This document shows positions 1 through 8,015 of a stretch of 18,213 bases of DNA, in pieces. The translations under genes were made by a program, and so were the position numbers. This DNA comes from CAYYJM01 sp964471755. Lineage in GTDB: Bacteria > Planctomycetota > Planctomycetia > Gemmatales > Gemmataceae. Numbering within the stretch: the stretch's first letter is position 1; each line of letters opens with the position of its first letter. The stretch covers positions 1 through 18,213 of the forward strand of contig CAYYJM010000113.1 in assembly GCA_964471755.1 (NCBI GenBank). The letters run 5' to 3'. The notes under the pieces are model-generated. The model searched no databases. It saw only the letters and a list, made by a program, of their open reading frames with translations, and had not been told where the DNA came from.

Positions 1-1
1 G

Positions 2-1312
2 GCAGGGGCCGAGGAACTGAAGGCGGGGCTGGCCCGCGTCGTGATCACGCCGACGGAGCCGGTCTGGCTGTGCGGCTACTCCGGCCGTACGAAGCCGGCC
101 GAGGGGAAGGTCCATGACCTGTTCGCCAAGGCCGTCGCCTTCGAGGACCGGGCCGGCACGCGGCTCGTCCTGGTGACGCACGATCTCGGCTCGATCAGCG
201 AACGCATCACCGAGACGGTGGCAGCCAGGTGTCAGGATCGCTACCGGCTGCCGCGCGCCAGCCTCATCCTCAACGTCTCGCACACGCACTGCGCTCCGGA
301 GGTGGCCGCCGAGCGTGAGGTGTTCCACGCCCTGGCGGCCAGTGAAGAGGCGAAGCTCAAGAAGTACATCACCGGCCTGGAGAATCAACTCGTCGATCTC
401 ATCGGGGCGGCGCTGAAGGATCTGAAGCCGGCGACGGTCAGCCACGGCGTGAGTCGGGCCGACTTCGCCAGCAACCGCCGACTGCCGACGGAGAAGGGGT
501 ACGTCAACAGCCAGAACGCCGCCGGCGTCACCGATCGGAGCGTACCAGTGCTGCGGATCGAGCGCGGTGGCAAGTTGGCCGGCCTCGTCTTCGGCTACGC
601 CTGCCACAACACGACGCTGGCGTTTCAGCAGTTCTGCGGCGACTACGCCGGCTTCGCCCAGGCGGAACTGGAGGCGAAGCATCCGGGCGTAACGGCCCTG
701 TTCGTCATGGGCTGTGGCGGCGATCAGAACCCGTATCCGCGTCACGGCCCGCGCGGTCTGGAGTACGCGAAGCAGCATGGCAGGAGCCTCGCCGCGGCCG
801 TCGAGAAGGTTTTGGCCGGCCCGCTGGCTCCGGTGCGCGGTCCGCTCAAGGTGGTCTACACCGTGACGCAACTCGATCTGGAGCCGCTGCCGCCGACCGC
901 CCGGTTGAAGGCCCAGGCGGAGGGCCCCGCCGGCCTGGCGAAGCGCAAGGCCCGCTATCTGCTCAGCGAACTGGAGCGGAAGAAGGAGATCGATCTCCAC
1001 CAGCGCTGTCCGCTGCACGTCGTCCGGTTCGGCGACGATCTGCTGTTCGTGGCGATCAGCGGCGAGACGGTCGTCGATTACAGTCTGCGTGCGAAGAAAG
1101 ATTTCGCCGACCGGGCGAAGGCCGTCTGGGTGGCCGGCTACTGCGACGACGTGTTCGCGTATCTGCCGTCGAAGCGCGTCCGGATGGAGGGCGGCTACGA
1201 GGGTATCGAAGGCATCCTGCACCAGTTGACACCGACGCCGTTCGCCGCCAGCGTCGAGGAGCGCGTTTTCGGGGCGCTCGCCCGCCTGGTCGAGGAGGTG
1301 TCGCGGCGGTGA
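2..1312 (+). CDS. Neutral/alkaline non-lysosomal ceramidase-like protein, N-terminus cut by window edge
   Basis: The family hydrolyses the amide bond of ceramides or related lipids, usually after export; the substrate here is unknown. The reading frame is open to the left edge and the residues before the GTG at 41 (..LKAGLARVVITP) already match the family's N-terminal strand, so that GTG is internal and the true start and any signal peptide lie outside the window. Counting from the GTG, the metal-site motif NVSHTHC is at 78-84, GYACHN with a likely ligand His at 189, and GCGGDQNP at 224-231. The C-terminal half holds SGE and GYCDDVFAYLP, where the family has its Glu and Tyr ligands. The visible part is 436 residues, close to the length of short bacterial members. 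It converges on the DUF4062 gene with only 22 nt between stops. A paralogue lies at 12000-13547. Family assignment is firm; the enzyme's natural substrate is not known. Confidence 0.85.
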   Translation, partial: AGAEELKAGLARVVITPTEPVWLCGYSGRTKPAEGKVHDLFAKAVAFEDRAGTRLVLVTHDLGSISERITETVAARCQDRYRLPRASLILNVSHTHCAPEVAAEREVFHALAASEEAKLKKYITGLENQLVDLIGAALKDLKPATVSHGVSRADFASNRRLPTEKGYVNSQNAAGVTDRSVPVLRIERGGKLAGLVFGYACHNTTLAFQQFCGDYAGFAQAELEAKHPGVTALFVMGCGGDQNPYPRHGPRGLEYAKQHGRSLAAAVEKVLAGPLAPVRGPLKVVYTVTQLDLEPLPPTARLKAQAEGPAGLAKRKARYLLSELERKKEIDLHQRCPLHVVRFGDDLLFVAISGETVVDYSLRAKKDFADRAKAVWVAGYCDDVFAYLPSKRVRMEGGYEGIEGILHQLTPTPFAASVEERVFGALARLVEEVSRR

Positions 1313-1334
1313 CACCCGAAATGTCATCGTCGAG

Positions 1335-4300
1335 TTACCGGGTGGCCAGATCGGCGAGGGCCGCCTCGATGAGCCGCAGCCAGACGAAGTTCCCCTGGTC
1401 GAGTCGAGCTTGCCGACCGACTTCCCAGACCGTCTTCGCCTCCTCCGTGCGGCCGCTGTGCCACAGGCTGTGGCCGTACTCATAGTAGAGCCGGGCCACC
1501 ACTTCACGGCCTAGTTCCCAGCGCCGGGGCGTCGTGGCCCGGGACGCCTCATACATCGCCACCGCGTCGGCCCAGCGGCCCTGAAACGCCCGCAACCGGG
1601 CGGTCAGGAGTCGGCGATCCGTCTCGTCGCCGTAACGCAGTTCCCACGGGTTGGACAGGCAGCGGTAGTGCCACCGCTCGGCCGCCGCCCGGTCGCCAGA
1701 ATCGACGGCGATGTCGAAGAGCTGGTGAGCGGCGTTCCGCACCCAGCGCTCGGCACGCGGATCGGCATTGACGCTGGCCGCCGCCTGCTCGAACACCGCC
1801 AGGGCGGCGGTCACGGTTTCCCGGTAGTGGGCGAGGTCGCGGCCGCCGGCCAGGCACCTCCGGAGATCGCGGAAGCTGTCGGCGAGGCACCGGCCAATCG
1901 CCGCGCCGACCGGATCGACACCGCGCTCGGCGAGCAGCACGCTTTGCTCCATCAAGTCGGCCGCCGCGGTCAGCTCGTCCTCCGCCGCCGCGGTCAGGTA
2001 GCGGATGTACGCTCGACCATACGCCACCCGGGCTGCCTCCCGCCACATGCCGGCCGCCTCCAGCGCGGGGGCGACCATCTCGAATAGCTGCGTCGCGGTG
2101 GGGTAGTCCGGGATGCGGCGATACTGCTCGGCAAGATACGCTGCCGCACGGATCGCCACCGGCCGGGCGAGCGGGTCGGTGCCGCAGATCGCGCGGAGCA
2201 GGGCGTGGTAGAACGTCTGGTCTTGGCGGATAAACAGCCACGAGTGGACGTTGTCGATGTTGAACACCGCGTGTTCGGGACCGTCCGCCGGCGTGATGGC
2301 AGCGGCCGCCCTGGCCACCAACCATTCGGCCAGGAGCGGGTCGATGGTGCGGATCTCGGCGTGGGCCGCGTCGTGGCGCTCGGCCAGTTCGCTGGCCATC
2401 CCCAGCTCGGCGCTGGCGGCGACCCAATCGACCGTCGTGGTCGTCGGGACGAAGTCGGCCCATAGCCCGGCCGCCTGCTGGAGGCGGGGCAGTTCCGCGA
2501 CCTTGCGGGCGTTCCACTCACGATCGGACAACCGGGTCGGCGTGCCGTGGAAATACGCGGCCAGTTGCCGCTCCGCCGACCGGCCAGCGAACTTTCGTCG
2601 CGCCGCCACCCAGAAGCTGCGGTGGTAGAAATCCCAGAGCAGCCCCTGCGGGTGGGACTTCATCATCAGGTAAACGCGGACCTGGCGAAGGATAATCGCC
2701 ACCGCGGCGGACAGGTCGGCCGGCTCGGTCGTCGGGTAAGCATCCCGCAGCAAGGCGAGCATCTCCGACTCCGTCAGCCCCTCCCGGACAGTCGTCAGCC
2801 AGCTGAACAGACGGCCGACCAGGTCGTCCAGCGCCGGGAAGTGTCGTGTGGTTTCCTCGGCCAGGCGGTCGAGTACCCGTCCGAACAGGGCGTGCAACGG
2901 GGCCTCGTCGTCGGGTTCGCCTGTCGGCAAGGCGGCGATCTCGTCGGTCAGTCGATCGAACGAGCCGAACACTCGCAGTTCGTCGAGTACCACACGCAGG
3001 AACAGCGGGTTGCGGGTGGCCAGGTTGTTCAGAAGCAGATCGACCTGCTCGCGAGTGAGCGACTTGCACACCAGGCTGGGCACGTCGCGGAGGATCGCCT
3101 CGCACTCGGTGCGGTCGAGCGGCGGCACGTCCAGCCCACGCACGTCGAGGGCTCGCAGGCAGGCGAGCCATCGGGCGCCCGGGCGGTCATCGGCCGCGGC
3201 GGCCGCCGACACGACCAGCTTCACCCCCGGCGGCAGCGGCGTCGGAAGCCACTCCCCGGCCCCGCCCGGTTCGGCCCGATCGTCAAGCTGATCGACCGCA
3301 TCGATGACGATCAGAATCCGCCGCTCGCCCGCCGCTTCGAGGTATCGTCGCCACTTGCGCAGGGTCGCGTTGAGCAACTGTCCGTCCGGCACGTCCTCGG
3401 GAAGGGCGAACCGCTCGTCGATCCGCCGGCAGATTTCGGCGAGCAGTTGAGCCAGGCCGACGGACGCCGGGCTTGCTCCGACGAAGCGCGCCACGGTGAA
3501 CCACTCCGCCGCCACCTGTCGGGCCCAGCACGCCAGCAGGGTACTCTTGCCGCTGCCGGGCGGACCGGCCACCACCAGCGGCCGGCGGTCGGACGGGTCG
3601 TTCAGGTAGTGGGTCAACTCCGCCTCGACCGTCGGACGGCGGACGTGCGCTCGTAGCCGGGTCTCGGTGTACGCCTCGTGAAGTCCCGGTTCCGGGTCGT
3701 CGTCGCCGCCGGCGAGATGGTCGGCGAAGACGGCTTCGATGCCCTGGCGCAGGTTGGCCTCGACGCGCCGGCCCAGCTCTTCCAGTCCGGTCAGTCGGCC
3801 TCGGAGGCTACCCAGTTCCGGGTTCGCCGCCTCCGGCACCCACGTCCCGCGGTAGGCGGTGGCGTGTCCGCTCGGGGCGAATCGTTGGCAGACCTCCCCC
3901 TTCAACGCGCGGAGTTGCTCGGCCCGCTCCGCCAGTCGCTCGTAGTACACGTCGCGGAACGCCTCGCGATCGGCGGCCGGCACCGTCTCCGGCGGTGGCA
4001 CGCAGGCCGGATCGCGGAGGTAGAAGTACGCCTGCATCCGTGGAAAGTCCGGGTGGGGTGTCCGGGAGCGAAGCGGTGCCAGGGCCGCGTGCAGGATTTC
4101 CAGGTGGGTAATCGACAGATGCGTCTCGGCCTGGATGCCGCGGAACTCGTACAGTTCCTCTGGCGGCAACTCGTCCGGCACCCAGCCGTACCGTTCGCCG
4201 AGCAGGCACAGGAAGAACGGCCGCGCTCCGTCCACCTCGCGCAGGCAGATCTCCAGGGCTTTCCCCTCGTCCGCCTCCTGGCGAGTGATCCCCCAGCGGA

Positions 4301-4445
4301 GGTCGATCTCATCGAAGAACAGACGCCGTTCGGCGCACCACTGGCGGAGTGCGGGGAACGTGACCTTGACGAGGTAGTCCCGCTCCGCGTGCATGTCCCG
4401 GAACGTGGACGACAGGAAGACACGAACCGTTCGCCAGCCGGGCAT
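1335..4445 (-). CDS. DUF4062 / STAND-type P-loop NTPase / TPR-like protein
   Basis: A 1036-residue multidomain protein. Residues 5-90 are a DUF4062 domain (RVFLSSTFRDMHAERDYL, then a conserved E/FFLCLLGERYGW block). A P-loop NTPase follows: Walker A GPPGSGKST at 294-302 and Walker B RILIVIDAVDQL at 376-387, the hhhhDxxDxL form of the NPHP3/TEP1/TANC-like STAND branch. A helical, winged-helix-like region follows, and the last ~300 residues are helical repeats resembling TPRs (for example around YYEYGHSLWHSGRTEEAKTVWE). STAND proteins act as ligand-triggered oligomerising switches in signalling, cell death and antiphage defence; the role here is inferred only. The ATG at 4445 has AGGAG (4453-4457 on the plus strand) 7 nt upstream. 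It lies 55 nt below the DUF1501 stop on the same strand, so it may be the last gene of an operon starting at 7728. No signal peptide, so cytosolic. Domain calls are strong; function is not established. Confidence 0.88.
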   Translation of the reverse strand: MPGWRTVRVFLSSTFRDMHAERDYLVKVTFPALRQWCAERRLFFDEIDLRWGITRQEADEGKALEICLREVDGARPFFLCLLGERYGWVPDELPPEELYEFRGIQAETHLSITHLEILHAALAPLRSRTPHPDFPRMQAYFYLRDPACVPPPETVPAADREAFRDVYYERLAERAEQLRALKGEVCQRFAPSGHATAYRGTWVPEAANPELGSLRGRLTGLEELGRRVEANLRQGIEAVFADHLAGGDDDPEPGLHEAYTETRLRAHVRRPTVEAELTHYLNDPSDRRPLVVAGPPGSGKSTLLACWARQVAAEWFTVARFVGASPASVGLAQLLAEICRRIDERFALPEDVPDGQLLNATLRKWRRYLEAAGERRILIVIDAVDQLDDRAEPGGAGEWLPTPLPPGVKLVVSAAAAADDRPGARWLACLRALDVRGLDVPPLDRTECEAILRDVPSLVCKSLTREQVDLLLNNLATRNPLFLRVVLDELRVFGSFDRLTDEIAALPTGEPDDEAPLHALFGRVLDRLAEETTRHFPALDDLVGRLFSWLTTVREGLTESEMLALLRDAYPTTEPADLSAAVAIILRQVRVYLMMKSHPQGLLWDFYHRSFWVAARRKFAGRSAERQLAAYFHGTPTRLSDREWNARKVAELPRLQQAAGLWADFVPTTTTVDWVAASAELGMASELAERHDAAHAEIRTIDPLLAEWLVARAAAAITPADGPEHAVFNIDNVHSWLFIRQDQTFYHALLRAICGTDPLARPVAIRAAAYLAEQYRRIPDYPTATQLFEMVAPALEAAGMWREAARVAYGRAYIRYLTAAAEDELTAAADLMEQSVLLAERGVDPVGAAIGRCLADSFRDLRRCLAGGRDLAHYRETVTAALAVFEQAAASVNADPRAERWVRNAAHQLFDIAVDSGDRAAAERWHYRCLSNPWELRYGDETDRRLLTARLRAFQGRWADAVAMYEASRATTPRRWELGREVVARLYYEYGHSLWHSGRTEEAKTVWEVGRQARLDQGNFVWLRLIEAALADLATR

Positions 4446-4500
4446 GGGACGTCTCCTGACCGGGACAGGCTAATCTCGCGGACGACGGCTTGCCTGCCTC

Positions 4501-5886
4501 TCACCCGAGCAGGCCCGGAATCGGATCGTAGCCGGTCATCGTCGTGGCGATCTCACGCGGCAAGCCGGGCGTGATGCGCACCTCGCCCATGTCGAGCAGC
4601 GTGTGCAGGATCGTGCCGATCAGGTTCTTCATGCGAACCGGTTCGGTCGCTGGTGAGCCGCCGTCCTTGTTGCTCTGGCCGATGACCCGACCCATGTTCA
4701 GGCCGCCACCGGTCAGCAGCAGCGGAGCGATGTTGCCCCAGTGATCGCGGCCGCCCTTCTTGTTGATCCGTGGCGTCCGGCCCATCTCGCCGGTGGCGAC
4801 GAGCAGAATCTTCTCGTCCAGGCCGCGTGCGTGGACATCCTCGATGAACGCCGACAGGGCGTGATCGAGCGGGCCGCCCATGTAGCGCATGCCCTCGGTC
4901 AGCGTCGCGTTGTTCGCATCGGCGTGCATGTCCCACACGAAATTCGTGGTCACGGTCACGAAGCCGGCTCCGCGCTCGCAGAGTCGCCGGGCGAGCAGGA
5001 GCAGCTTGCCGAGTGTCTTCGCGTTGTCAACGTAGTGGTTGTAGTTCTTCCATTTCTTGTCGATGTTCTCCGGCCGAACGAGCGGAGCGGTGTCGTAGCG
5101 AGCGATTGTGGCCGGGTCTTCCTTCGTCAGATCGAACGCCTCGGAGACGCCGCCCAGGATGGTGCTGATGGCCTGCTGGCGAATGCGGTCCATCGCCTCG
5201 AAGGTTTCCGCCTCACCGAGATCACGATGGACCTGATCCAGTTGACGCAGCAGCAACTGCCGATCAGTGAGTCGGTCCATCGGCAGCGAGAGCTTCATGT
5301 CCTTGTACAGATCGCCGCCGCCACTGGGATCGAAGGGGCTGAAGTTGGTGCCGAACGTGCCGCTGGCGGTGAAGTTGCCGAATTTATTCTGGGCCGGGCC
5401 GGACGTCGGCTCGACCGAGCGTGGAAAAAGCGCGACGTTGGTCGGCATCCCGCTGCTGGGCCGATTCATGCCGACGACGCGGGCGTAGATGCTGCCGAGG
5501 TTGGCACCGAAGGAGTCCCTGCCGACGATCGGCTTGATGTCGTGGTTGCCGTCGCCGGTGACGTAGGAGCGCACGATCGAGAGCTTGTCGGCCAGGGCTG
5601 CGAGCTTCGGGAAGGAGCCGCCGAAGGTGACGCCGGGAAGGCGTGTCTGCACCTCGCCCGTGGCGGAGCGAATGCCCTCCGGCGCGGTCATCTTCGGGTC
5701 GAACGTCTCGATCTGGGTAGGTCCGCCGTGCAGGAAGAGGAAGATGACCGCGCGGTCGGTGTGCGTGCGTTTCGCCTCGGCAGCGGCGAGCAGTTGCGGC
5801 AGCGTCAGGCCACCGAGTGCGAGACCGCCGATTTGCAGAAAGGCCCGGCGATTCGGGCCGCGACGCGGATCGTGAAAGGCGAGCAT
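4501..5886 (-). CDS. DUF1501 family protein, Tat-exported
   Basis: A 461-residue member of the DUF1501 family, abundant in planctomycetes and related by fold to the alkaline phosphatase/sulfatase superfamily. The N-terminus has a twin-arginine signal (NRRAFLQIGGLALGG, 12-26) ending near LLAAAEA, so export in folded form is expected. Core motifs are LFLHGGPTQIETFDPK (50-65), GNHD (113-116), WDMHAD (318-323), TGEMGRTPR (365-373) and GRDHWG (379-384); the Asp/His residues fit the metal-binding positions of the superfamily. In planctomycetes such genes often pair with DUF1549/DUF1553 cytochrome-like genes; none is seen here. The ATG at 5886 has AGGAG (plus 5895-5899) 8 nt upstream. It sits between the cyclase-like gene (81 nt upstream) and the DUF4062 gene (downstream), all on the minus strand. 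The enzymatic activity of the family is not established. Confidence 0.92.
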   Translation of the reverse strand: MLAFHDPRRGPNRRAFLQIGGLALGGLTLPQLLAAAEAKRTHTDRAVIFLFLHGGPTQIETFDPKMTAPEGIRSATGEVQTRLPGVTFGGSFPKLAALADKLSIVRSYVTGDGNHDIKPIVGRDSFGANLGSIYARVVGMNRPSSGMPTNVALFPRSVEPTSGPAQNKFGNFTASGTFGTNFSPFDPSGGGDLYKDMKLSLPMDRLTDRQLLLRQLDQVHRDLGEAETFEAMDRIRQQAISTILGGVSEAFDLTKEDPATIARYDTAPLVRPENIDKKWKNYNHYVDNAKTLGKLLLLARRLCERGAGFVTVTTNFVWDMHADANNATLTEGMRYMGGPLDHALSAFIEDVHARGLDEKILLVATGEMGRTPRINKKGGRDHWGNIAPLLLTGGGLNMGRVIGQSNKDGGSPATEPVRMKNLIGTILHTLLDMGEVRITPGLPREIATTMTGYDPIPGLLG

Positions 5887-5967
5887 GGCAGATTCTCCTG
5901 CGCTGGCAGGTGCGGTCGAGTGAGTAGTGCCAGCATGACGGCGCAGCGGACGGAATGCAAGCGAGGG

Positions 5968-7728
5968 CTAATCATGAAAGTACGACTCGTTCATCTCACT
6001 GTTGGGCACGAAGTCGGGGAACTGCAAGCGCCAGGCGTCCTCGACCAGGCGTTCGTTCCCCTGCCGCCAGAGTCGGTTCACCTCGTCGCAGACGCTCGGC
6101 ATCAGGTAGAACCGATGCCGCTCGAACCACGACATGGCCTTGAGCAGCAGCCACGGCTCGACCTCGTCATGAGCGACCAGACCACGCAGGAGGTGGAGCG
6201 ATTCCTGCATCTCTTTCCGGCTGATGGTCGGCTTCAGGTCCGGCACGACGTTGACCCAGCCGTCCTCCGATTTGACCACGGCGAGGCAGTCCGGGTGCGA
6301 CTCGACGTAGCGCACGGCCGAGTTGTAGCGAGAGCCGCGCGACGTGCTGCAACGCTCCGAGGCACCGCCGTCCAGGATGACGCCGATGGCATGGCAGCGG
6401 CCCTGCGGATCGATCAGCACGGCCCCATCGAGGTTGCTGGCCTGGGCCAGTGTTTCGGGCGTCAGGGGACGCGGTTCCGTGCAGACGCACTGCTGGCGGA
6501 GTCGGCTGGCCTCCTCGGCCGCCGAGCGCGAGACGACCAGCATGGAACCATGTGACTGCCGGGCCAGGGTGCGGGCCAGCAGACAGAGTTGGTCCAGCTC
6601 GCCCCGTTCGAGTTGGCCCAGGCGGCGTTGCAGGTCGGACCTGAACTTGTCATCGGCGAAGCCCGGAGTTGGAAGGTTCGGCAGGCCATAACGCACCTGC
6701 ATCAGCGATCGGCCGGCGTGGACCACCTCCCAGATGAAGTGACGCAGGAAGCTGATCGTGAACAGATCCTCGGCGGTCGGGTCGTAGCCGTCGAGGGCCT
6801 GGCCCAGACCGTAGACCTGACTGCCATCGCAGAGCAGACTGAGCGCTCCGCCAGCGAGTTGCAGCAGACGACGAACGGCCCAGTGTTCCGACATCAGGAT
6901 CGGCTGACGGAGCTTCAGCTCGCAGCGGATCAACGGGTGGTCCGGTCGGGCGATGAGAATCCGGCCGGCGGTTTCCTGGCGTTCGTACTTCAGGGTCGAG
7001 ATCGTGTTGCAGGCGTCATACAGGCCGAAGCGAGCGTGGGCCAGTTGGCCGGCGCAGGCTGGCGTGTGCATCAGGTTCCGGCCGGCCGTCAGAACGATGA
7101 AGCCGGGATCTTCGAGGATGCCGGCTCCCGCGCCCGGTTCGGGGATGCCGAGCTGCTCGGTGCAGACTCGCAGGAACTCGTTCATGGCCGCTTCGAGCAG
7201 CGAGCGGTAGACGCGCAGCGTGCGGTTGGCGACCGTGACGTGTGACTTGCGCAGGCTGGGGTACGTCTGGAAGATCTCGCGTGGCAACTGAATCACGACG
7301 AAGACCTGGTAATCCTCGACTGGCGTCGGCCAGGAACAGTAGGCGACGTTGGCACTGCCCTCGGTCAGGCGGTCGAGGGTCTGTTGCAGAGCCATCTGGT
7401 AATGACGCAACCGGCGCTGCGCCTGTCGGCGTTCCTCGGCTCGTCGCGAAATCGAGGTGGAGAGCGCCTCCGGTTCGTTTCGTTCCAACTCCTGGGCGAC
7501 GCCGGGCACGGGAAGGAACGCTTCCGGTGGAAAGGCGGCGTCATCCGGCACCAGGCAAACCGGCGGCCGGTCCGGCTGGCCCCTGGCCAGGAAGCCGATC
7601 AGCCAGACGGTCGGCGTGAAGCGTGGGTCCAGGCGCTGAAAGATACTCTGAGCAGCGACCTGAGCGTTGACCTGGAAGTGCTTCTGATACGCCCACATCA
7701 CGTTCCGGGCCGAGCGCGGTGATGGCAC
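5968..7728 (-). CDS. Protein with C-terminal DisA_N-type diadenylate cyclase domain and large N-terminal putative sensor region
   Basis: 586 residues. The region around 390-500 looks like a DisA_N (diadenylate cyclase) domain: SMLVVSRSAAEE, NLDGAVLID (DGA at 434-436) and RGSRYNSAVRYVE (R467). The 33-residue spacing from the Asp of DGA to this Arg equals that from D75 to R108 in DisA, but the RHR triplet of DisA is RYN here. Diadenylate cyclases make c-di-AMP from two ATP; whether this variant does so is open. The first ~370 residues are a soluble region without membrane segments, resembling the sensor halves in planctomycete 'DACNV'-type annotations (recalled, not checked). About 85 residues follow the cyclase domain. 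The start is taken as GTG 7728, which has GAGGGA 7 nt upstream; an in-frame ATG at 7698 has no Shine-Dalgarno. It heads the possible operon with DUF1501 and DUF4062 genes and is divergent from pgm. Confidence 0.78.
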   Translation of the reverse strand: MPSPRSARNVMWAYQKHFQVNAQVAAQSIFQRLDPRFTPTVWLIGFLARGQPDRPPVCLVPDDAAFPPEAFLPVPGVAQELERNEPEALSTSISRRAEERRQAQRRLRHYQMALQQTLDRLTEGSANVAYCSWPTPVEDYQVFVVIQLPREIFQTYPSLRKSHVTVANRTLRVYRSLLEAAMNEFLRVCTEQLGIPEPGAGAGILEDPGFIVLTAGRNLMHTPACAGQLAHARFGLYDACNTISTLKYERQETAGRILIARPDHPLIRCELKLRQPILMSEHWAVRRLLQLAGGALSLLCDGSQVYGLGQALDGYDPTAEDLFTISFLRHFIWEVVHAGRSLMQVRYGLPNLPTPGFADDKFRSDLQRRLGQLERGELDQLCLLARTLARQSHGSMLVVSRSAAEEASRLRQQCVCTEPRPLTPETLAQASNLDGAVLIDPQGRCHAIGVILDGGASERCSTSRGSRYNSAVRYVESHPDCLAVVKSEDGWVNVVPDLKPTISRKEMQESLHLLRGLVAHDEVEPWLLLKAMSWFERHRFYLMPSVCDEVNRLWRQGNERLVEDAWRLQFPDFVPNSEMNESYFHD

Positions 7729-8015
7729 GGCGAAATCCCTCGCGGTCCCTTGATCCGGTGGGCAGTCCGAAACCTACTTTCAGGATAATCGCCGACGAGC
7801 GTTCCGGCATCGGATTATGCCGATTGTGCGTCGTCCCTTTTCGTGATTCGGATGGGTTGCGCCGTCTCTGCCGAGAGTGTCGCCGACGCCACGTCTGGAA
7901 TCGCGGTCGGCCAGGAGGTGCGCCACCTCGTTCCTGGAGGAATAAGATACCCACCGCGACGTATCATGAGCCAGTCCCTGTTTCGCAATCCGTGGAGGCG
8001 ATCCGATGTCTCTGA
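7722..8015 (+). CDS. Doubtful small protein with a CxxC-x13-CxxC zinc-ribbon-like motif
   Basis: This frame fills the 277-nt gap between the divergent cyclase-like gene and pgm and encodes about 97 residues from an ATG at 7722. Its middle reads GLCRLCVVPF...LCRECRRRH: two CxxC pairs 13 residues apart, followed by a basic patch, the pattern of a small zinc ribbon. Against it: no Shine-Dalgarno precedes the ATG, the start overlaps the opposite-strand gene, the end overlaps the pgm start, and G+C at third codon positions across the motif is only about half, far below the neighbouring genes. It could be a real small gene with another start (GTG 7758), a decayed gene, or chance. It is not recognised as any named family. 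Confidence 0.22.
   Translation: MARRNPSRSLDPVGSPKPTFRIIADERSGIGLCRLCVVPFRDSDGLRRLCRECRRRHVWNRGRPGGAPPRSWRNKIPTATYHEPVPVSQSVEAIRCL
7736..7741 (-). promoter_or_regulatory. Ribosome binding site deciding the GTG start of the cyclase-like gene
   Basis: On the minus strand GAGGGA lies 7 nt before the GTG at 7728. The competing ATG at 7698 is preceded by CG-rich sequence with no purine run, so the GTG is favoured. Confidence 0.5.
7911..7937. other. Imperfect hairpin upstream of pgm
   Basis: GAGGTG (7915-7920) and CACCTC (7924-7929) pair around a 3-nt loop, and CCAG (7911-7914) can pair with CTGG (7934-7937) outside a 4-nt bulge. It lies about 57 nt before the pgm Shine-Dalgarno. It may be a leader structure of pgm or a chance palindrome. 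Confidence 0.25.

Noticed and set aside
41..43. GTG as the start of the first ceramidase-like gene
   Set aside because: The frame is open upstream to the window edge and the upstream residues fit the family N-terminal strand.
2547..4574. 369- and 298-codon plus-strand frames opposite the DUF4062 gene
   Set aside because: Antisense shadows; the minus-strand protein has clear DUF4062 and Walker motifs.
5902..5934. GCTGGCA / TGCCAGC inverted pair upstream of the DUF1501 gene
   Set aside because: A 7-bp stem with a 19-nt loop is expected by chance in GC-rich DNA and has no T-tract.
4741..6555. 604-codon plus-strand frame across the DUF1501 and cyclase-like genes
   Set aside because: Runs antisense through two well-supported genes and the gap between them; no recognisable domain.
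7805..7822. CGGCAT / ATGCCG hairpin in the cyclase/pgm gap
   Set aside because: Only 6 bp with no context supporting a terminator or operator.
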